64,000 nucleotides of DNA from Devosia psychrophila (GCF_000971275.1 NZ_LAPV01000192.1:18503-82502); one strand, 5' to 3'. Numbered from the stretch's first letter, positions 47,019 to 56,338 are shown. The notes: generated by a model not told the origin, from the sequence alone. Translations and numbers: made by a program.

Positions 47019-48373
47019 CGAAGTTTCCTTTCAGCAGGCGGGGACAAGAAGAGATGGGGTCGCGAAAAGCCGCGCCGCAAGTCTGGCTGCACGTTCAGCA
47101 GTGCGCGCGAGCGATAGAAATGGCGGGCGATGGCAAGTGTCGCCAGCAGCTGGATGCCCGCGCAAAGACGAAATGCCAAAGGCAAATCAACGAGCAGGCC
47201 GAATGTTGCAGAGCCCACGGCGACATAATACACGCCGAACCATGGTCGGGCGCGAGCCTCATCAACGAGGTCCTGCACCCGGGGTGTCTGGCGCTTTCCC
47301 AGGACAGGAGCGAAACATTCGAGCCAGGTCAGGAAGGCAATAATCTTGTAGAGTTTTGCGAGCCCGAGTCCGCTGAGCCAGCCAAAGGCGAACAGGTAGG
47401 TCAGGGCACCGATACGGGCCTGCAACTGCCCCGTGGCCAGAAGCGCCAGCAGCAGGATGGCTGCAGCGAACAATGCTGCGAAGGCACCGATGGCAGCGCG
47501 GGCATTGAGCTCGATATTGCGGCGCTTGCGCCGACGGTAAAGGGTGATCACGTCGCTGCCATATACACCCAGCGCGCAGAGCCCGGTCACCGCGGCCGCA
47601 AGCAGCATGCCAGACAGGCCGGCACTGGCAGAAATGGCGAAGGGTATGGCGCTGGCGATCAGCACCAGGGTCGCCGTCCCGGCTATCAGCACCAAGCGGG
47701 TCGAAACACGATCGGTTTCAGGCGCGAGCATGAACATTGCCAGCAGGCGGTAGCTAACCCCCATGGCGGTGAACGTCAGCCACCCACCGAGCCCCAGCAG
47801 CGCATGCAGCGGTACGCCATTGAGCAGCAGCGACACCGCGGCTTCGCCACCCAGAAACCCTGTCAGGGTCAATGCAAATGTTTCGCCGAGGATCGCCGTG
47901 CTGGCCAGCGCTACCAGACCTGCAGCGACAAAGCGGGCCGGCAGGGCCAGCGGTCGGGCGGCCCAAAGCGTACGGCCCAATGAAAGGATTACCGCTGCAA
48001 AGCCGCCGATGAGCAACAACCCGCCCAGCGGCAATGTTGCCAGCGGCAACGTTACAATACCGGCCATGCTGGCAAAACCGGACATCAGCAGAAGAAGGCC
48101 TGCCACGATCGTTACCAGCGCAACGGGTGCCAGCGTCTCTCCAAGCAATGGCGAGGCCACGAGAACGGGCACGAACTGAAACAACGCGCCGCATAGCAAC
48201 AGACTGAGCCAACCAATTGCCACGAGATGGACCAGGATCAGCACCTCCGGCGCCTCTATCGACGTCCCTGGATAACCAAAGCCGCTGGCCATCAACGCCT
48301 CGGCGGCGACAAGGCACACCAGGGCGACAGCGAAATAGGTCAGGGTCCATCGGGACAGGCTCGCACCAGGCAT
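47015..48373 (-). CDS. polytopic membrane protein of the denitrification cluster, function unknown
   Basis: A 452-aa very hydrophobic protein with about 12 transmembrane helices. Some helices carry His in positions like heme-protein helices (LILVHLVAIGWLSLLL, VPLHALLGLGGWLTFTAMG), so a heme-copper-oxidase-like relationship is possible, but the full set of heme and copper ligands was not found. No family name can be given. It is translated with the DUF2249-DUF59 genes. Confidence 0.6.
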   Translation of the reverse strand: MPGASLSRWTLTYFAVALVCLVAAEALMASGFGYPGTSIEAPEVLILVHLVAIGWLSLLLCGALFQFVPVLVASPLLGETLAPVALVTIVAGLLLLMSGFASMAGIVTLPLATLPLGGLLLIGGFAAVILSLGRTLWAARPLALPARFVAAGLVALASTAILGETFALTLTGFLGGEAAVSLLLNGVPLHALLGLGGWLTFTAMGVSYRLLAMFMLAPETDRVSTRLVLIAGTATLVLIASAIPFAISASAGLSGMLLAAAVTGLCALGVYGSDVITLYRRRKRRNIELNARAAIGAFAALFAAAILLLALLATGQLQARIGALTYLFAFGWLSGLGLAKLYKIIAFLTWLECFAPVLGKRQTPRVQDLVDEARARPWFGVYYVAVGSATFGLLVDLPLAFRLCAGIQLLATLAIARHFYRSRALLNVQPDLRRGFSRPHLFLSPPAERKLR

Positions 48374-48423
48374 TGCTCATCTCCAACGAGCAGGCGCGGC
48401 CAAGGCTGCGCCCGCCCCGCCAT

Positions 48424-48675
48424 TCAGGCGGCAGCTTGCCGGCCCAGTTTCACACGCCAGACTTCCGGGCCGCTCTCCAGATAGGTCCAGGAGAACTGGC
48501 CCGGATATTCGGCCTGCAACTGGTAGTTCAGCGGCTTGGGATCGTGATCATTGATGATGGTAAAAGCGTCACCAACCGGAAGCGCATTGGCCATTGCAAA
48601 AATGCGTGGGTGGCGCTGGCCAGGCGGCACGATGCGAACATCGATGTGGGACGGGGAAGTCTCGGTTTGGGACAT
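48424..48675 (-). CDS. single DUF2249 domain protein
   Basis: An 83-aa protein: HIDVRIVPPGQRHPRIFAMA and FTIINDHDPKPLNYQLQAEY, the core DUF2249 signature with the HDPKPL motif. Start taken at ATG 48675 with GGAG about 11 bases ahead; ATG 48726 is an alternative. First gene of the minus-strand set, 50 bases before the polytopic membrane protein gene. Confidence 0.75.
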   Translation of the reverse strand: MSQTETSPSHIDVRIVPPGQRHPRIFAMANALPVGDAFTIINDHDPKPLNYQLQAEYPGQFSWTYLESGPEVWRVKLGRQAAA

Positions 48676-48828
48676 GTCGGTCGGTTCTCCATGGGCCGCA
48701 GAAAAGTAGGCGCCGGCGACGGCCAATCCCGGCTGTCTGGATGGCTTAGGCCTTATGGCACGGCTTTACTTTGTCGCCGGACAAACAAGCCACACGCATT
48801 GAAAGACGCCGCGTTGAACGGGCGATAG

Positions 48829-48862
48829 CGCGCGGTCTTTGATCTTGCACAAAGACCGCGCG
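48829..48862. promoter_or_regulatory. large hairpin containing an FNR-like site, upstream of ccoN
   Basis: Perfect 13-bp stem CGCGCGGTCTTTG / CAAAGACCGCGCG with an 8-base loop. Embedded in it is TTGAT-CTTG-CACAA (48839-48852), which matches an FNR box in its left half and partly in its right. It is 65 bases from the ccoN ATG and without a T-run, so a control site is more likely than a terminator. Confidence 0.5.
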
Positions 48863-48926
48863 TGATTTCCCGCTACGCCTCAGTCCGAATGGGCTCGCCG
48901 CCCTGGATCAACATGGAGCGCCCCGC

Positions 48927-50570
48927 ATGATTGCAGATCTGACTCGAGCCGAACGGGTCTGGGCCATGTTGATCCTTGGGTCGCTAGGCTTGGCTGGCCT
49001 CGCCATGGCAGTTGCCGGCCGCAACGACTTGTTGGGGGTGCACGGTTGGATGGTCCTGGCTGCGGGCCTAGGCGGCTTCATTGTCGTGATGCGCGGTTTG
49101 GAGTTGCCTGAGCCCAGCGATGACCGCCTTACCGAGTACTATGATGCTCCGACCCGGTTGGGCCTGATCCTCACGCTGCTCTGGGCCGTCGTCGGCATGG
49201 CGGCAGGGTTCTGGATCGCGGCCTTGCTGGCCTGGCCAGACCTGACTTTCGACGCGGCCTGGGCAAGTTTTGGCCGGCTGCGCCCCGTCCACACCAGCGG
49301 CGTCATCTTTGGCTTCGGTGGCAATGCCCTGATCGCTACCTCCTTCCATGTGCTGCAGCGCACAACACGAGCACGCCTGCCCGACCAGATCAGCCCGTGG
49401 TTCGTGCTGCTTGGCTACAACCTCTTCTGCATCGTTGCGGCTAGCGGCTACCTGATGGGGATGACCCAGTCCAAGGAGTATGCCGAGCCGGAATGGTATG
49501 CCGACATCTGGCTGGTCGTGGTGTGGGTGGTTTATTTCATCATCTACATGCGCACTCTGGCGCGCCGGAAAGAACCGCACATCTACGTGGCTAATTGGTA
49601 CTACATGGCCTTCATACTGGTCGTGGCCATCCTGCACATCGTCAACAACCTCGCAGTGCCGGTCTCCTTCGGCAGCGCGAAATCCTATTCGCTGTTTTCC
49701 GGCGTACAGGATGCCATGACCCAGTGGTGGTATGGCCACAACGCTGTCGCCTTCTTCCTGACCGCCGGCTTCCTCGGCATGATGTACTACTACCTGCCCA
49801 AGCGCGCCGGCCGTCCAATCTTCTCCTACCGGATGTCCATCATCAGCTTCTGGGGCATCACCTTCATGTACATGTGGGCTGGGTCGCACCACCTCCATTA
49901 CACAGCGCTGCCGCATTGGGTGCAGACCCTGGGCATGGCCTTCTCGGTGGTGCTTCTCGTGCCAAGCTGGGCATCTGCAGGCAATGCACTGCTGACGCTG
50001 AACGGCGCCTGGCACAAGGTGCGCGACGACGCCGTGCTGCGCTTTATGGCGCTGGCCGCGATTTTTTACGGCATCACCACGTTCGAAGGCTCGTTCATGG
50101 CCATTCGCGCCGTAAATTCGCTGAGCCACTACACAGACTGGACCATCGGGCACGTCCATGCCGGCGCTTTGGGCTGGGTCGCCATGATCACATTCGGCTC
50201 ACTCTATTCGCTGGTGCCGTCAATGTGGAAACGCCCGGGCCTGTATTCGGACAAGCTTGTCGAGGTCCACTTCTGGCTCGCCCTGTCAGGCACCGTTATC
50301 TACGTCTTCGCGATGTGGAATTCGGGCGTCATCCAGGGCCTGATGTGGCGCACATATACCGAGAGTGGCGGCCTGAGCTACTCGTTCATCGACAGCCTCG
50401 TCGCCATGCACCCTTACTACATAGCCCGCGCCTTTGGTGGCCTGCTGTTCCTGCTCGGCGCCTTAGTGGCCTTGTACAATGTCGTCATGACCATACGCAT
50501 GCCGGCCACTGCACAAAACGAAGTCGTGCGCGATATCCCAATTCAGACCGCCTTGCAGGCCGGAGAATAA
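48927..50570 (+). CDS. ccoN: cbb3-type cytochrome c oxidase subunit I
   Basis: A 547-aa catalytic subunit with about 12-14 helices. Heme and copper ligands in RPVHTSGVIFGFGGNAL, WWYGHNAVAFFLTAGF, AGSHHLHYTALP and GHVHAGALGWVAM. It gives high-affinity respiration under low oxygen. First gene of the ccoNOQP operon. Confidence 0.96.
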   Translation: MIADLTRAERVWAMLILGSLGLAGLAMAVAGRNDLLGVHGWMVLAAGLGGFIVVMRGLELPEPSDDRLTEYYDAPTRLGLILTLLWAVVGMAAGFWIAALLAWPDLTFDAAWASFGRLRPVHTSGVIFGFGGNALIATSFHVLQRTTRARLPDQISPWFVLLGYNLFCIVAASGYLMGMTQSKEYAEPEWYADIWLVVVWVVYFIIYMRTLARRKEPHIYVANWYYMAFILVVAILHIVNNLAVPVSFGSAKSYSLFSGVQDAMTQWWYGHNAVAFFLTAGFLGMMYYYLPKRAGRPIFSYRMSIISFWGITFMYMWAGSHHLHYTALPHWVQTLGMAFSVVLLVPSWASAGNALLTLNGAWHKVRDDAVLRFMALAAIFYGITTFEGSFMAIRAVNSLSHYTDWTIGHVHAGALGWVAMITFGSLYSLVPSMWKRPGLYSDKLVEVHFWLALSGTVIYVFAMWNSGVIQGLMWRTYTESGGLSYSFIDSLVAMHPYYIARAFGGLLFLLGALVALYNVVMTIRMPATAQNEVVRDIPIQTALQAGE

Positions 50571-50574
50571 GCAA

Positions 50575-51306
50575 ATGTTCGGCCTTCACTACAATCTGGA
50601 ACGCAGTGCCATCGGCCTGGTCGTCTTCATCGTGCTGGTCGCCTCGATAGGCGGCCTGATCGAAATCGCGCCGTTGTTTACCATCGACGAAACGGTGGAA
50701 AAGGCCCCCGACATGCGGGTCTATACGCCGCTCGAAGTCGCCGGGCGCAACATCTACATTCGTGAAGGGTGCTATGCCTGCCACAGCCAGATGATCCGGA
50801 CACTACGCGACGAAGTCGAGCGCTACGGCCCGTACTCACTGGCCGTCGAGAGCAGCTATGATCATCCCCAACTGTGGGGCTCCAAGCGCACCGGTCCCGA
50901 CTTGGCTCGACTGGGCAACAAATACTCGGACGCATGGCATACGGTGCATCTGACCAATCCGCGCGACGTGGTGCGCGAGTCCAAGATGCCGGCATATCGC
51001 TGGCTGCTGCGGGACACGTTGCGGACCGACGACCTGAGCAATCATCTCACGGCGCTTCGCACGGTCGGCGTGCCTTACACCGACGAACAGATCGCCAATG
51101 CCGCGCTCGATGCCTATGGGCAGGCCAATCCCGAAACGGAAGCCGCCGACAGCGTCGCCGAACGTTATGGCGCCGAAACCAACATCCGCATGTTCGACGG
51201 CGTCACGGACCGCCTCACCGATATGGACGCGCTGGTCGCCTACCTGCAGGTGCTCGGCAATCTGACGGATGCCGCCCATCAACCCAACCAGCCGGAGGCC
51301 GAATAG
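50575..51306 (+). CDS. ccoO: cbb3-type cytochrome c oxidase subunit II (mono-heme)
   Basis: A 243-aa membrane-anchored c-type cytochrome with one N-terminal helix and one CxxCH motif (EGCYACHSQM) plus RLGNKYSDAWHTVHLTNP. Begins 4 bases after ccoN. Electron carrier between CcoP and CcoN. Confidence 0.95.
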   Translation: MFGLHYNLERSAIGLVVFIVLVASIGGLIEIAPLFTIDETVEKAPDMRVYTPLEVAGRNIYIREGCYACHSQMIRTLRDEVERYGPYSLAVESSYDHPQLWGSKRTGPDLARLGNKYSDAWHTVHLTNPRDVVRESKMPAYRWLLRDTLRTDDLSNHLTALRTVGVPYTDEQIANAALDAYGQANPETEAADSVAERYGAETNIRMFDGVTDRLTDMDALVAYLQVLGNLTDAAHQPNQPEAE

Positions 51307-51480
51307 ATGCCCTTCGACCACGAAACCATCGTCGGCTTTTCCAAGTCTTTCGGCCTGTTCTACTTGCTTATCTTGAGCGTCATCGCGTTGGTCTGGACCT
51401 ATTGGCCGTCCAACAAAAAAGGTTTCGACGAGGCCGCAAAGCGCCCCGTTGCCGAAGAGGAGGATCGGCCATGGCGCTAG
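51307..51480 (+). CDS. ccoQ: cbb3-type oxidase small subunit CcoQ
   Basis: A 57-aa protein too short for standard open-frame lists: one transmembrane helix (FGLFYLLILSVIALVWTYWP) then KKGFDEAAKRP. Starts 0 bases after the ccoO stop and overlaps the start of ccoP by 10 bases (51471-51480). Placement and sequence fit CcoQ, which stabilises the complex. Confidence 0.9.
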   Translation: MPFDHETIVGFSKSFGLFYLLILSVIALVWTYWPSNKKGFDEAAKRPVAEEEDRPWR

Positions 51481-52352
51481 GTGAACGCGACAAGCCCTCT
51501 GGTCAGATGACTACCGGGCATGAATGGAACGGCATCAAGGAACTCAATACGCCCGTCCCTCGGGTGGTGTATTTTTTCCTGATCGCGACGGCGACTTTCG
51601 CGGTGACATGGACGCTGCTCATGCCAAGTTGGCCGGGCATAAACGGCTACTTCCGCGGCTTTCTGGGTGTCGATCAGCGGGTTGCCGTCACCCAGACGGT
51701 TGACCAGGCGAAGGTCGACCGCGCAAGCTGGACCACCCGGATCGACCAGGAGGACTTTGCTGCCATTCAGGCCGACAAGGACCTGATGAACATCGTCCGC
51801 CAGACCGGCGCGGCCTTGTTCGGCGACAACTGCGCAGCCTGCCACGGCACCGATGCGCAGGGACGACCTGGATTTCCCAATCTTGTTGCCGCACCGATCA
51901 TGTGGGGCGACGACCCCAAGATCGTCGCCGAAACTATTCGCATCGGCATCAACGGCACCAGTCCGGACACCCGCTTCGCGCAAATGCTGGCCTTCGGAAA
52001 AGACCAGATGCTGGCGCGCGAGGACATCGACGCCGTAGTGGCCTACGTGCAAACCTTGTCACAACCCGACCTTGCTGCGACGATCGACGCGGACGCGCTA
52101 TTAGCCGGCGCAACGCTGTTCGCCGACAATTGCGCGGGCTGCCACGGCGAAGACGCCAAGGGCATGACAGACACCGGTGCTCCAAACCTCACCGACGCCT
52201 ATTGGACTTATGGCGGTGACCGCGCCAACATCCGCCACTCGGTGTACGACGGACGCGGCGGCACCATGCCAAGTTGGGAAGCTCGCCTGACCCCCACCGA
52301 CATCAAGCTTCTGACACTATATGTTCTCGACCTCAGGGCTACGAGACCATGA
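51471..52352 (+). CDS. ccoP: cbb3-type cytochrome c oxidase subunit III (di-heme)
   Basis: A 293-aa protein with an N-terminal helix (VVYFFLIATATFAVTWTLLM) and two cytochrome c domains bearing CAACH and CAGCH. ATG 51471 is chosen since it begins MALGERDKPSGQ; the same frame continues upstream to 50874 only because it is an open shadow of ccoO. Entry point for electrons to the oxidase. Confidence 0.95.
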   Translation: MALGERDKPSGQMTTGHEWNGIKELNTPVPRVVYFFLIATATFAVTWTLLMPSWPGINGYFRGFLGVDQRVAVTQTVDQAKVDRASWTTRIDQEDFAAIQADKDLMNIVRQTGAALFGDNCAACHGTDAQGRPGFPNLVAAPIMWGDDPKIVAETIRIGINGTSPDTRFAQMLAFGKDQMLAREDIDAVVAYVQTLSQPDLAATIDADALLAGATLFADNCAGCHGEDAKGMTDTGAPNLTDAYWTYGGDRANIRHSVYDGRGGTMPSWEARLTPTDIKLLTLYVLDLRATRP

Positions 52353-52561
52353 GTGCCCCGCCATTCGCGCCGGTGGATCCCAGCCGGAAACGCAATACGG
52401 GCCGTCTGCTTACCCTCATCGTCGTGGTAGGCGTCGTCGTGCTGCTGGTTGCCAATGCACACCTCCTCTACGTCGCGTTTTCCTCGCAACCCGCCTGCGT
52501 CACCCACATCGACGGCGAGGGGCAACCTGGCACCTATCGCGCGGCGAAGTCCGCCTGCTGA
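52349..52561 (+). CDS. small membrane protein of the cbb3 operon
   Basis: A 70-aa protein with one transmembrane helix (LLTLIVVVGVVVLLVANAHLL) and a short tail ending RAAKSAC. Coupled to ccoP by ATGA overlap (52349-52352). Its site is where CcoH-type assembly proteins occur, but it is too short and lacks that family's pattern. Function unknown; operon membership is firm. Confidence 0.75.
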   Translation: MSAPPFAPVDPSRKRNTGRLLTLIVVVGVVVLLVANAHLLYVAFSSQPACVTHIDGEGQPGTYRAAKSAC

Positions 52562-52587
52562 CCCACAGAACCCCACGGATTGTCCCT

Positions 52588-53397
52588 ATGGCCGATATGC
52601 TGCATTCCACCGCGGACACGCTTCCCGATACAGTTCCCGCTTTGCCCAAGGCGATCGATCATAATCGCCACTTGCCGGCCACCGCCGGCGTGGCCTGGCT
52701 GGAACTAGGGTGGCGCGATCTCTGGACGCGACCCATGCCCAGCCTGGTCTATGGGCTAGGCATTGCCCTGCTATCCCTGCTGGTGATCGTCACCATGATC
52801 AATTTCGGCTGGGTGCAGATTTTGTTCCCCGCACTCGCCGGCTTTCTCGTGGTCGGCCCCCTGCTGGCAACCGGCCTGTACGAAAAGAGCCGACGCCTGG
52901 CCTCCGGCGAACCCGTCACCCTGGGCACTATGATTTTCCCTCATCGAGGGGGCGGATCGCATCTGCTGTTTGTCGGCGCCATCCTGATGGTGCTGATGCT
53001 GGTCTGGATGCGCGCGGCGGTGCTGCTCTATGCGTTGTTTTTCGGCTGGCGGCCATTTCCTGGTTTCGGTTCCGTAGTCGAGATGCTTTTCACCACGCCC
53101 ACTGGCCTAATCATGCTGGCTACCGGCACCGCCGTGGGCGGACTGTTTGCTGCCTTTGCCTTTGCGATCAGTGCGTTCTCTATTCCCATGATGCTCGACA
53201 GGCGGCTCGATGCTTTTTCGGCCATGGGACTGTCCATTTCCTTGGTTTGGAACAACCTGCCAGCAGCGATGATTTGGGGTGCCATTGTGTTGCTCCTGAC
53301 AGCCATCGGCCTCGGCACAGCGCTGATCGGGCTGATCATAATTTTCCCGCTACTCGGGCACGCCACCTGGCACGCGTATGCCGCGGTACGGGACTAA
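52588..53397 (+). CDS. DUF2189 polytopic membrane protein
   Basis: A 269-aa protein with about six transmembrane helices, matching DUF2189: AWLELGWRDLWTRPMPSLVY, AGFLVVGPLLATGLYEKSRRL and ATWHAYAAVRD. Members are often next to cbb3 or denitrification genes and have no assigned activity. Lies 26 bases after the 70-aa gene and 4 bases ahead of the ccoI ATG. Confidence 0.82.
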   Translation: MADMLHSTADTLPDTVPALPKAIDHNRHLPATAGVAWLELGWRDLWTRPMPSLVYGLGIALLSLLVIVTMINFGWVQILFPALAGFLVVGPLLATGLYEKSRRLASGEPVTLGTMIFPHRGGGSHLLFVGAILMVLMLVWMRAAVLLYALFFGWRPFPGFGSVVEMLFTTPTGLIMLATGTAVGGLFAAFAFAISAFSIPMMLDRRLDAFSAMGLSISLVWNNLPAAMIWGAIVLLLTAIGLGTALIGLIIIFPLLGHATWHAYAAVRD

Positions 53398-53401
53398 AAC
53401 C

Positions 53402-55663
53402 ATGAGTTGCTGCCTGCCACCGCCCGAATTCATCGAGGCCATTGGGGGGCCTATCCGGCGCGGACCATCAGACGACGAGCTCCGGCTGGCTAGTCGGGAT
53501 GTCGGCGGCGGCATGCGGCAAACCGATCTATCTGTACCCGACATACATTGCGGCGGCTGTGTTCAGACCATCGAGAAGGCGCTGGGAGCGCTAAGAAACG
53601 TGGACTCTGCGCGCGTAAATTTGTCGACAAAGCGCGTCGCCATCCGATGGCTGGGCGACGGGGCACCGCCCGCCATGGTCGAGACGCTGTTGGACCTGGG
53701 CTATGAACCCGGCCTCTACGAAACCCATGATGACGGGAAGGACAACGCGCTGCCCGCGCTCATTCGCGCGCTGGCCGTGGCCGCCTTCGCCTCCATGAAC
53801 ATCATGATGCTGTCGGGCTCCGTATGGTCAGGCGCTAATGGCCCGACCCGAGATATCTTGCACTGGATCTGTGCGGGGCTGGCATTGCCCGCGATGCTTT
53901 ATTCTGGCCGGGTATTTTACCTCTCTGCATGGAATGCCATTTGGCATCGCCGTACCAATATGGACGTGCCAATCACCATCGGCATCGCCCTGGCTTTCGC
54001 GCTGAGCCTCTATGACACCATCCATTCCGGCGAGCAGGTCTACTTCGACGCTACCGTCTCATTGATCTTTTTCCTGCTGATCGGACGCACGCTCGACCAC
54101 GTCATGCGGGAGCGTGCTCGCACTGCCGTCAAAAGTCTGGCCCGACTGGCACCACGCGGCGCGTTGGTGGTCCAAAACGACAGTCACCCCGAATACCTGC
54201 CCCTGAGCGAAATCACGCCCGGCATGACCATCCTGCTCGCTGCCGGAGAGCGAGTGCCTGTCGATGCCGTCGTGCTATCCGGAGCTTCAGACCTCGACCG
54301 TAGCCTGATCAGCGGCGAGAGCGTGCCGATAATAGCGGAACCAGGCACATTGTTGGAAGCCGGGATACTGAACCTGACCGGGCCACTGACTATCCGCGCC
54401 GCCGCGGCTGAACAGGACTCCACCCTAGCCAACATCATACGCCTGATGGAAGTCGCCGAGAGCGGACGCGGTCGCTACCGCCGGATTGCGGATCGCGCCG
54501 CCGAACTCTATTCGCCGGTCGTTCACCTGGCCGCTCTGACCGCCTTTGTCGGCTGGATGCTGCTGAATGGAGATTTGCACACAGCAGTGACCGTTGCGAT
54601 CGCCGTTCTGATCATCACCTGCCCCTGCGCACTCGGATTGGCAGTTCCGATGGTTCAAGTCGTCGCTGCGCAACGCCTTTTCGTGGCAGGCATCATGGTC
54701 AAGGACGGATCGGCCCTCGAACGCCTCGCGGAGATAGATATGGTGGTGTTCGACAAGACAGGGACGTTGACGTCAGGTTCGCCGCAATTGCTTGACCCGC
54801 AGGACATTGACCCCGGCATTTTGGGGCTGGCAGCCTCGCTTGCAGTGTACTCGCGGCATCCGTATTCACTCGCCATTGCACGCGCCAACTCTTCACGGGC
54901 TGCCGCAGCCACCTTGACCGCGATAAGCGAACACCCGGGTCTCGGTATCGAGGCCACCAAGGACGGGGATCGTTACCGGCTTGGTCGCGCCGACTGGGCG
55001 GTGTCACCGGGCGCCGTTGAAACCGGCACGGTCCTGAGCTGCAACGGCACCGAGCTGGCCCGCTTCAGGTTCCGTGACGCACTGCGCCCTGGTGCAGGTG
55101 ACGCGGTTAAGGCCTTGCGGAATGCGGGAGTGACGGTCGAAATTGTATCTGGAGATACTATGGAAGCTGTGGCCATAGTCGCCGGCCAGTTGCATATCGC
55201 GACCCACTTTAGCGGGGTTCTGCCCGGCGGAAAGGCGGAGCGAATTGCGACGCTGCGCCGTGAGGGCCACAAGGTTCTGATGGTCGGCGACGGGCTCAAT
55301 GACGCACCAGCCCTGATGGCTGCCCACGCTTCCATGGCGCCCTCAAGCGCCGCGGACGTGGGCCGCAGCGCCGCAGACTTTGTATTCCTTCATGACAACC
55401 TTGCCGCCGTTCCCATGGCCCTGACGATAGCAAGCGATGCGGGCCGGCTGGTTCAACAGAATTTCGCGCTGTCAGTGCTCTACAATGCCATTGCGCTACC
55501 CGTTGCTATCGCGGGCTTGGTCAATCCGTTCATCGCAGCCGTTGCCATGTCTCTGTCTTCTATCATCGTGGTGCTGAACGCCTTGCGGCTTGGTTGGGGC
55601 GGGCATCGGACCCGCCCAGTGTCCGCGAACTCTGTGCCATATGCGGCGGCTTCGAGATCATGA
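53402..55663 (+). CDS. ccoI: cbb3 oxidase-linked copper-exporting P-type ATPase
   Basis: A 753-aa heavy-metal P1B ATPase: N-terminal metal-binding CxxC (DIHCGGCVQT), CPCALGLAVPMV membrane metal site, phosphorylation site DKTGTLTSGS, and GDGLNDAPALMAAHASM. It supplies copper for assembly of the cbb3 oxidase (FixI/CcoI). ATG 53402; the leading MSCCLPPP region is typical. Ends in an ATGA overlap with ccoS. Confidence 0.93.
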   Translation: MSCCLPPPEFIEAIGGPIRRGPSDDELRLASRDVGGGMRQTDLSVPDIHCGGCVQTIEKALGALRNVDSARVNLSTKRVAIRWLGDGAPPAMVETLLDLGYEPGLYETHDDGKDNALPALIRALAVAAFASMNIMMLSGSVWSGANGPTRDILHWICAGLALPAMLYSGRVFYLSAWNAIWHRRTNMDVPITIGIALAFALSLYDTIHSGEQVYFDATVSLIFFLLIGRTLDHVMRERARTAVKSLARLAPRGALVVQNDSHPEYLPLSEITPGMTILLAAGERVPVDAVVLSGASDLDRSLISGESVPIIAEPGTLLEAGILNLTGPLTIRAAAAEQDSTLANIIRLMEVAESGRGRYRRIADRAAELYSPVVHLAALTAFVGWMLLNGDLHTAVTVAIAVLIITCPCALGLAVPMVQVVAAQRLFVAGIMVKDGSALERLAEIDMVVFDKTGTLTSGSPQLLDPQDIDPGILGLAASLAVYSRHPYSLAIARANSSRAAAATLTAISEHPGLGIEATKDGDRYRLGRADWAVSPGAVETGTVLSCNGTELARFRFRDALRPGAGDAVKALRNAGVTVEIVSGDTMEAVAIVAGQLHIATHFSGVLPGGKAERIATLRREGHKVLMVGDGLNDAPALMAAHASMAPSSAADVGRSAADFVFLHDNLAAVPMALTIASDAGRLVQQNFALSVLYNAIALPVAIAGLVNPFIAAVAMSLSSIIVVLNALRLGWGGHRTRPVSANSVPYAAASRS

Positions 55664-55926
55664 ACGACTTCTTTTATCTTATTCCGATCTCGGTCCTGCT
55701 AGGCGCCGCCGGCTTGGCGATTTTCCTATGGACCTTGCAAGACGGGCAGTACGAAGATCTCGACGGCGCAGCGCAGCGCATCCTCTATGAGGAGGACACG
55801 CCCCGGCCAGTAGTCACCTCACACTCCGTTAAAGTCGGCTCATCAGCGCTCCTGCCGCCAGCCGAGACCGCGCCTGCAACAGCAGCCTCTGGCGGGCGAC
55901 CCCATCCTGGGCGACTACGCACTTGA
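55660..55926 (+). CDS. ccoS: cbb3-type oxidase assembly protein CcoS
   Basis: An 88-aa protein: one N-terminal helix (FFYLIPISVLLGAAGLAIFL) with FLWTLQDGQYEDLDGAAQRI, the CcoS signature, and an unusually long C-terminal tail. Most CcoS are 50-60 aa; the tail overlaps the 3' end of the convergent gene by 98 bases, so it may be partly non-functional. Confidence 0.88.
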   Translation: MNDFFYLIPISVLLGAAGLAIFLWTLQDGQYEDLDGAAQRILYEEDTPRPVVTSHSVKVGSSALLPPAETAPATAASGGRPHPGRLRT

Positions 55927-56284
55927 ACATGCGCACCAGTTCGTCACCCACTTCGGCGACGAGTCCGGCACTATGCAACGGCAGCGAAACCAGTGCGCAA
56001 TCGAGAAGAATATCGCCCAGGCAATCAATGGTCTCGGCGTCTAGCATGCGCATCGAGCGGGCTAACCAATTTCCGTCCACCTCAGCGCGCTTTTCGAGGA
56101 ACAGCGTGGCACGCAGGAACGCGCCCGCAGCGGCTTCCGCCTGTTCCCAGCTGTTGCCGATCAGAGCGTTCATGGCCGGTCGCAGCGAAGGGTTTCGCCG
56201 GACACGCTCGCTGAACTCGGCCACCAGGGCGTCGATATCTGCGTCGTCGAAATACAGGGACGGCGCAAAGGGCGGAAATGGCAT
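55829..56284 (-). CDS. hypothetical all-helical protein, possible globin-like
   Basis: A 151-aa protein with long amphipathic helices: IDALVAEFSERVRRNPSLRP resembles the start of group III truncated hemoglobins (LV-x-x-F-x-x-V-x-x-D-P), but the heme-binding His pattern of that family is not clear. Overlaps ccoS convergently. Its start at ATG 56284 lies 54 bases from a perfect FNR box, so it may be part of the low-oxygen response. Family assignment is uncertain. Confidence 0.45.
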   Translation of the reverse strand: MPFPPFAPSLYFDDADIDALVAEFSERVRRNPSLRPAMNALIGNSWEQAEAAAGAFLRATLFLEKRAEVDGNWLARSMRMLDAETIDCLGDILLDCALVSLPLHSAGLVAEVGDELVRMFKCVVAQDGVARQRLLLQARSRLAAGALMSRL

Positions 56285-56338
56285 GGACGCGGCTCCGCTG
56301 ATCCTGCCGCCAAACTAGTCGATCAACCGCCTATGAGT

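Noticed and set aside
47015..48373. The 12-helix protein as NorB or an oxidase subunit
   Set aside because: The invariant six-His set of heme-copper oxidases was not found, and no NorC is adjacent.
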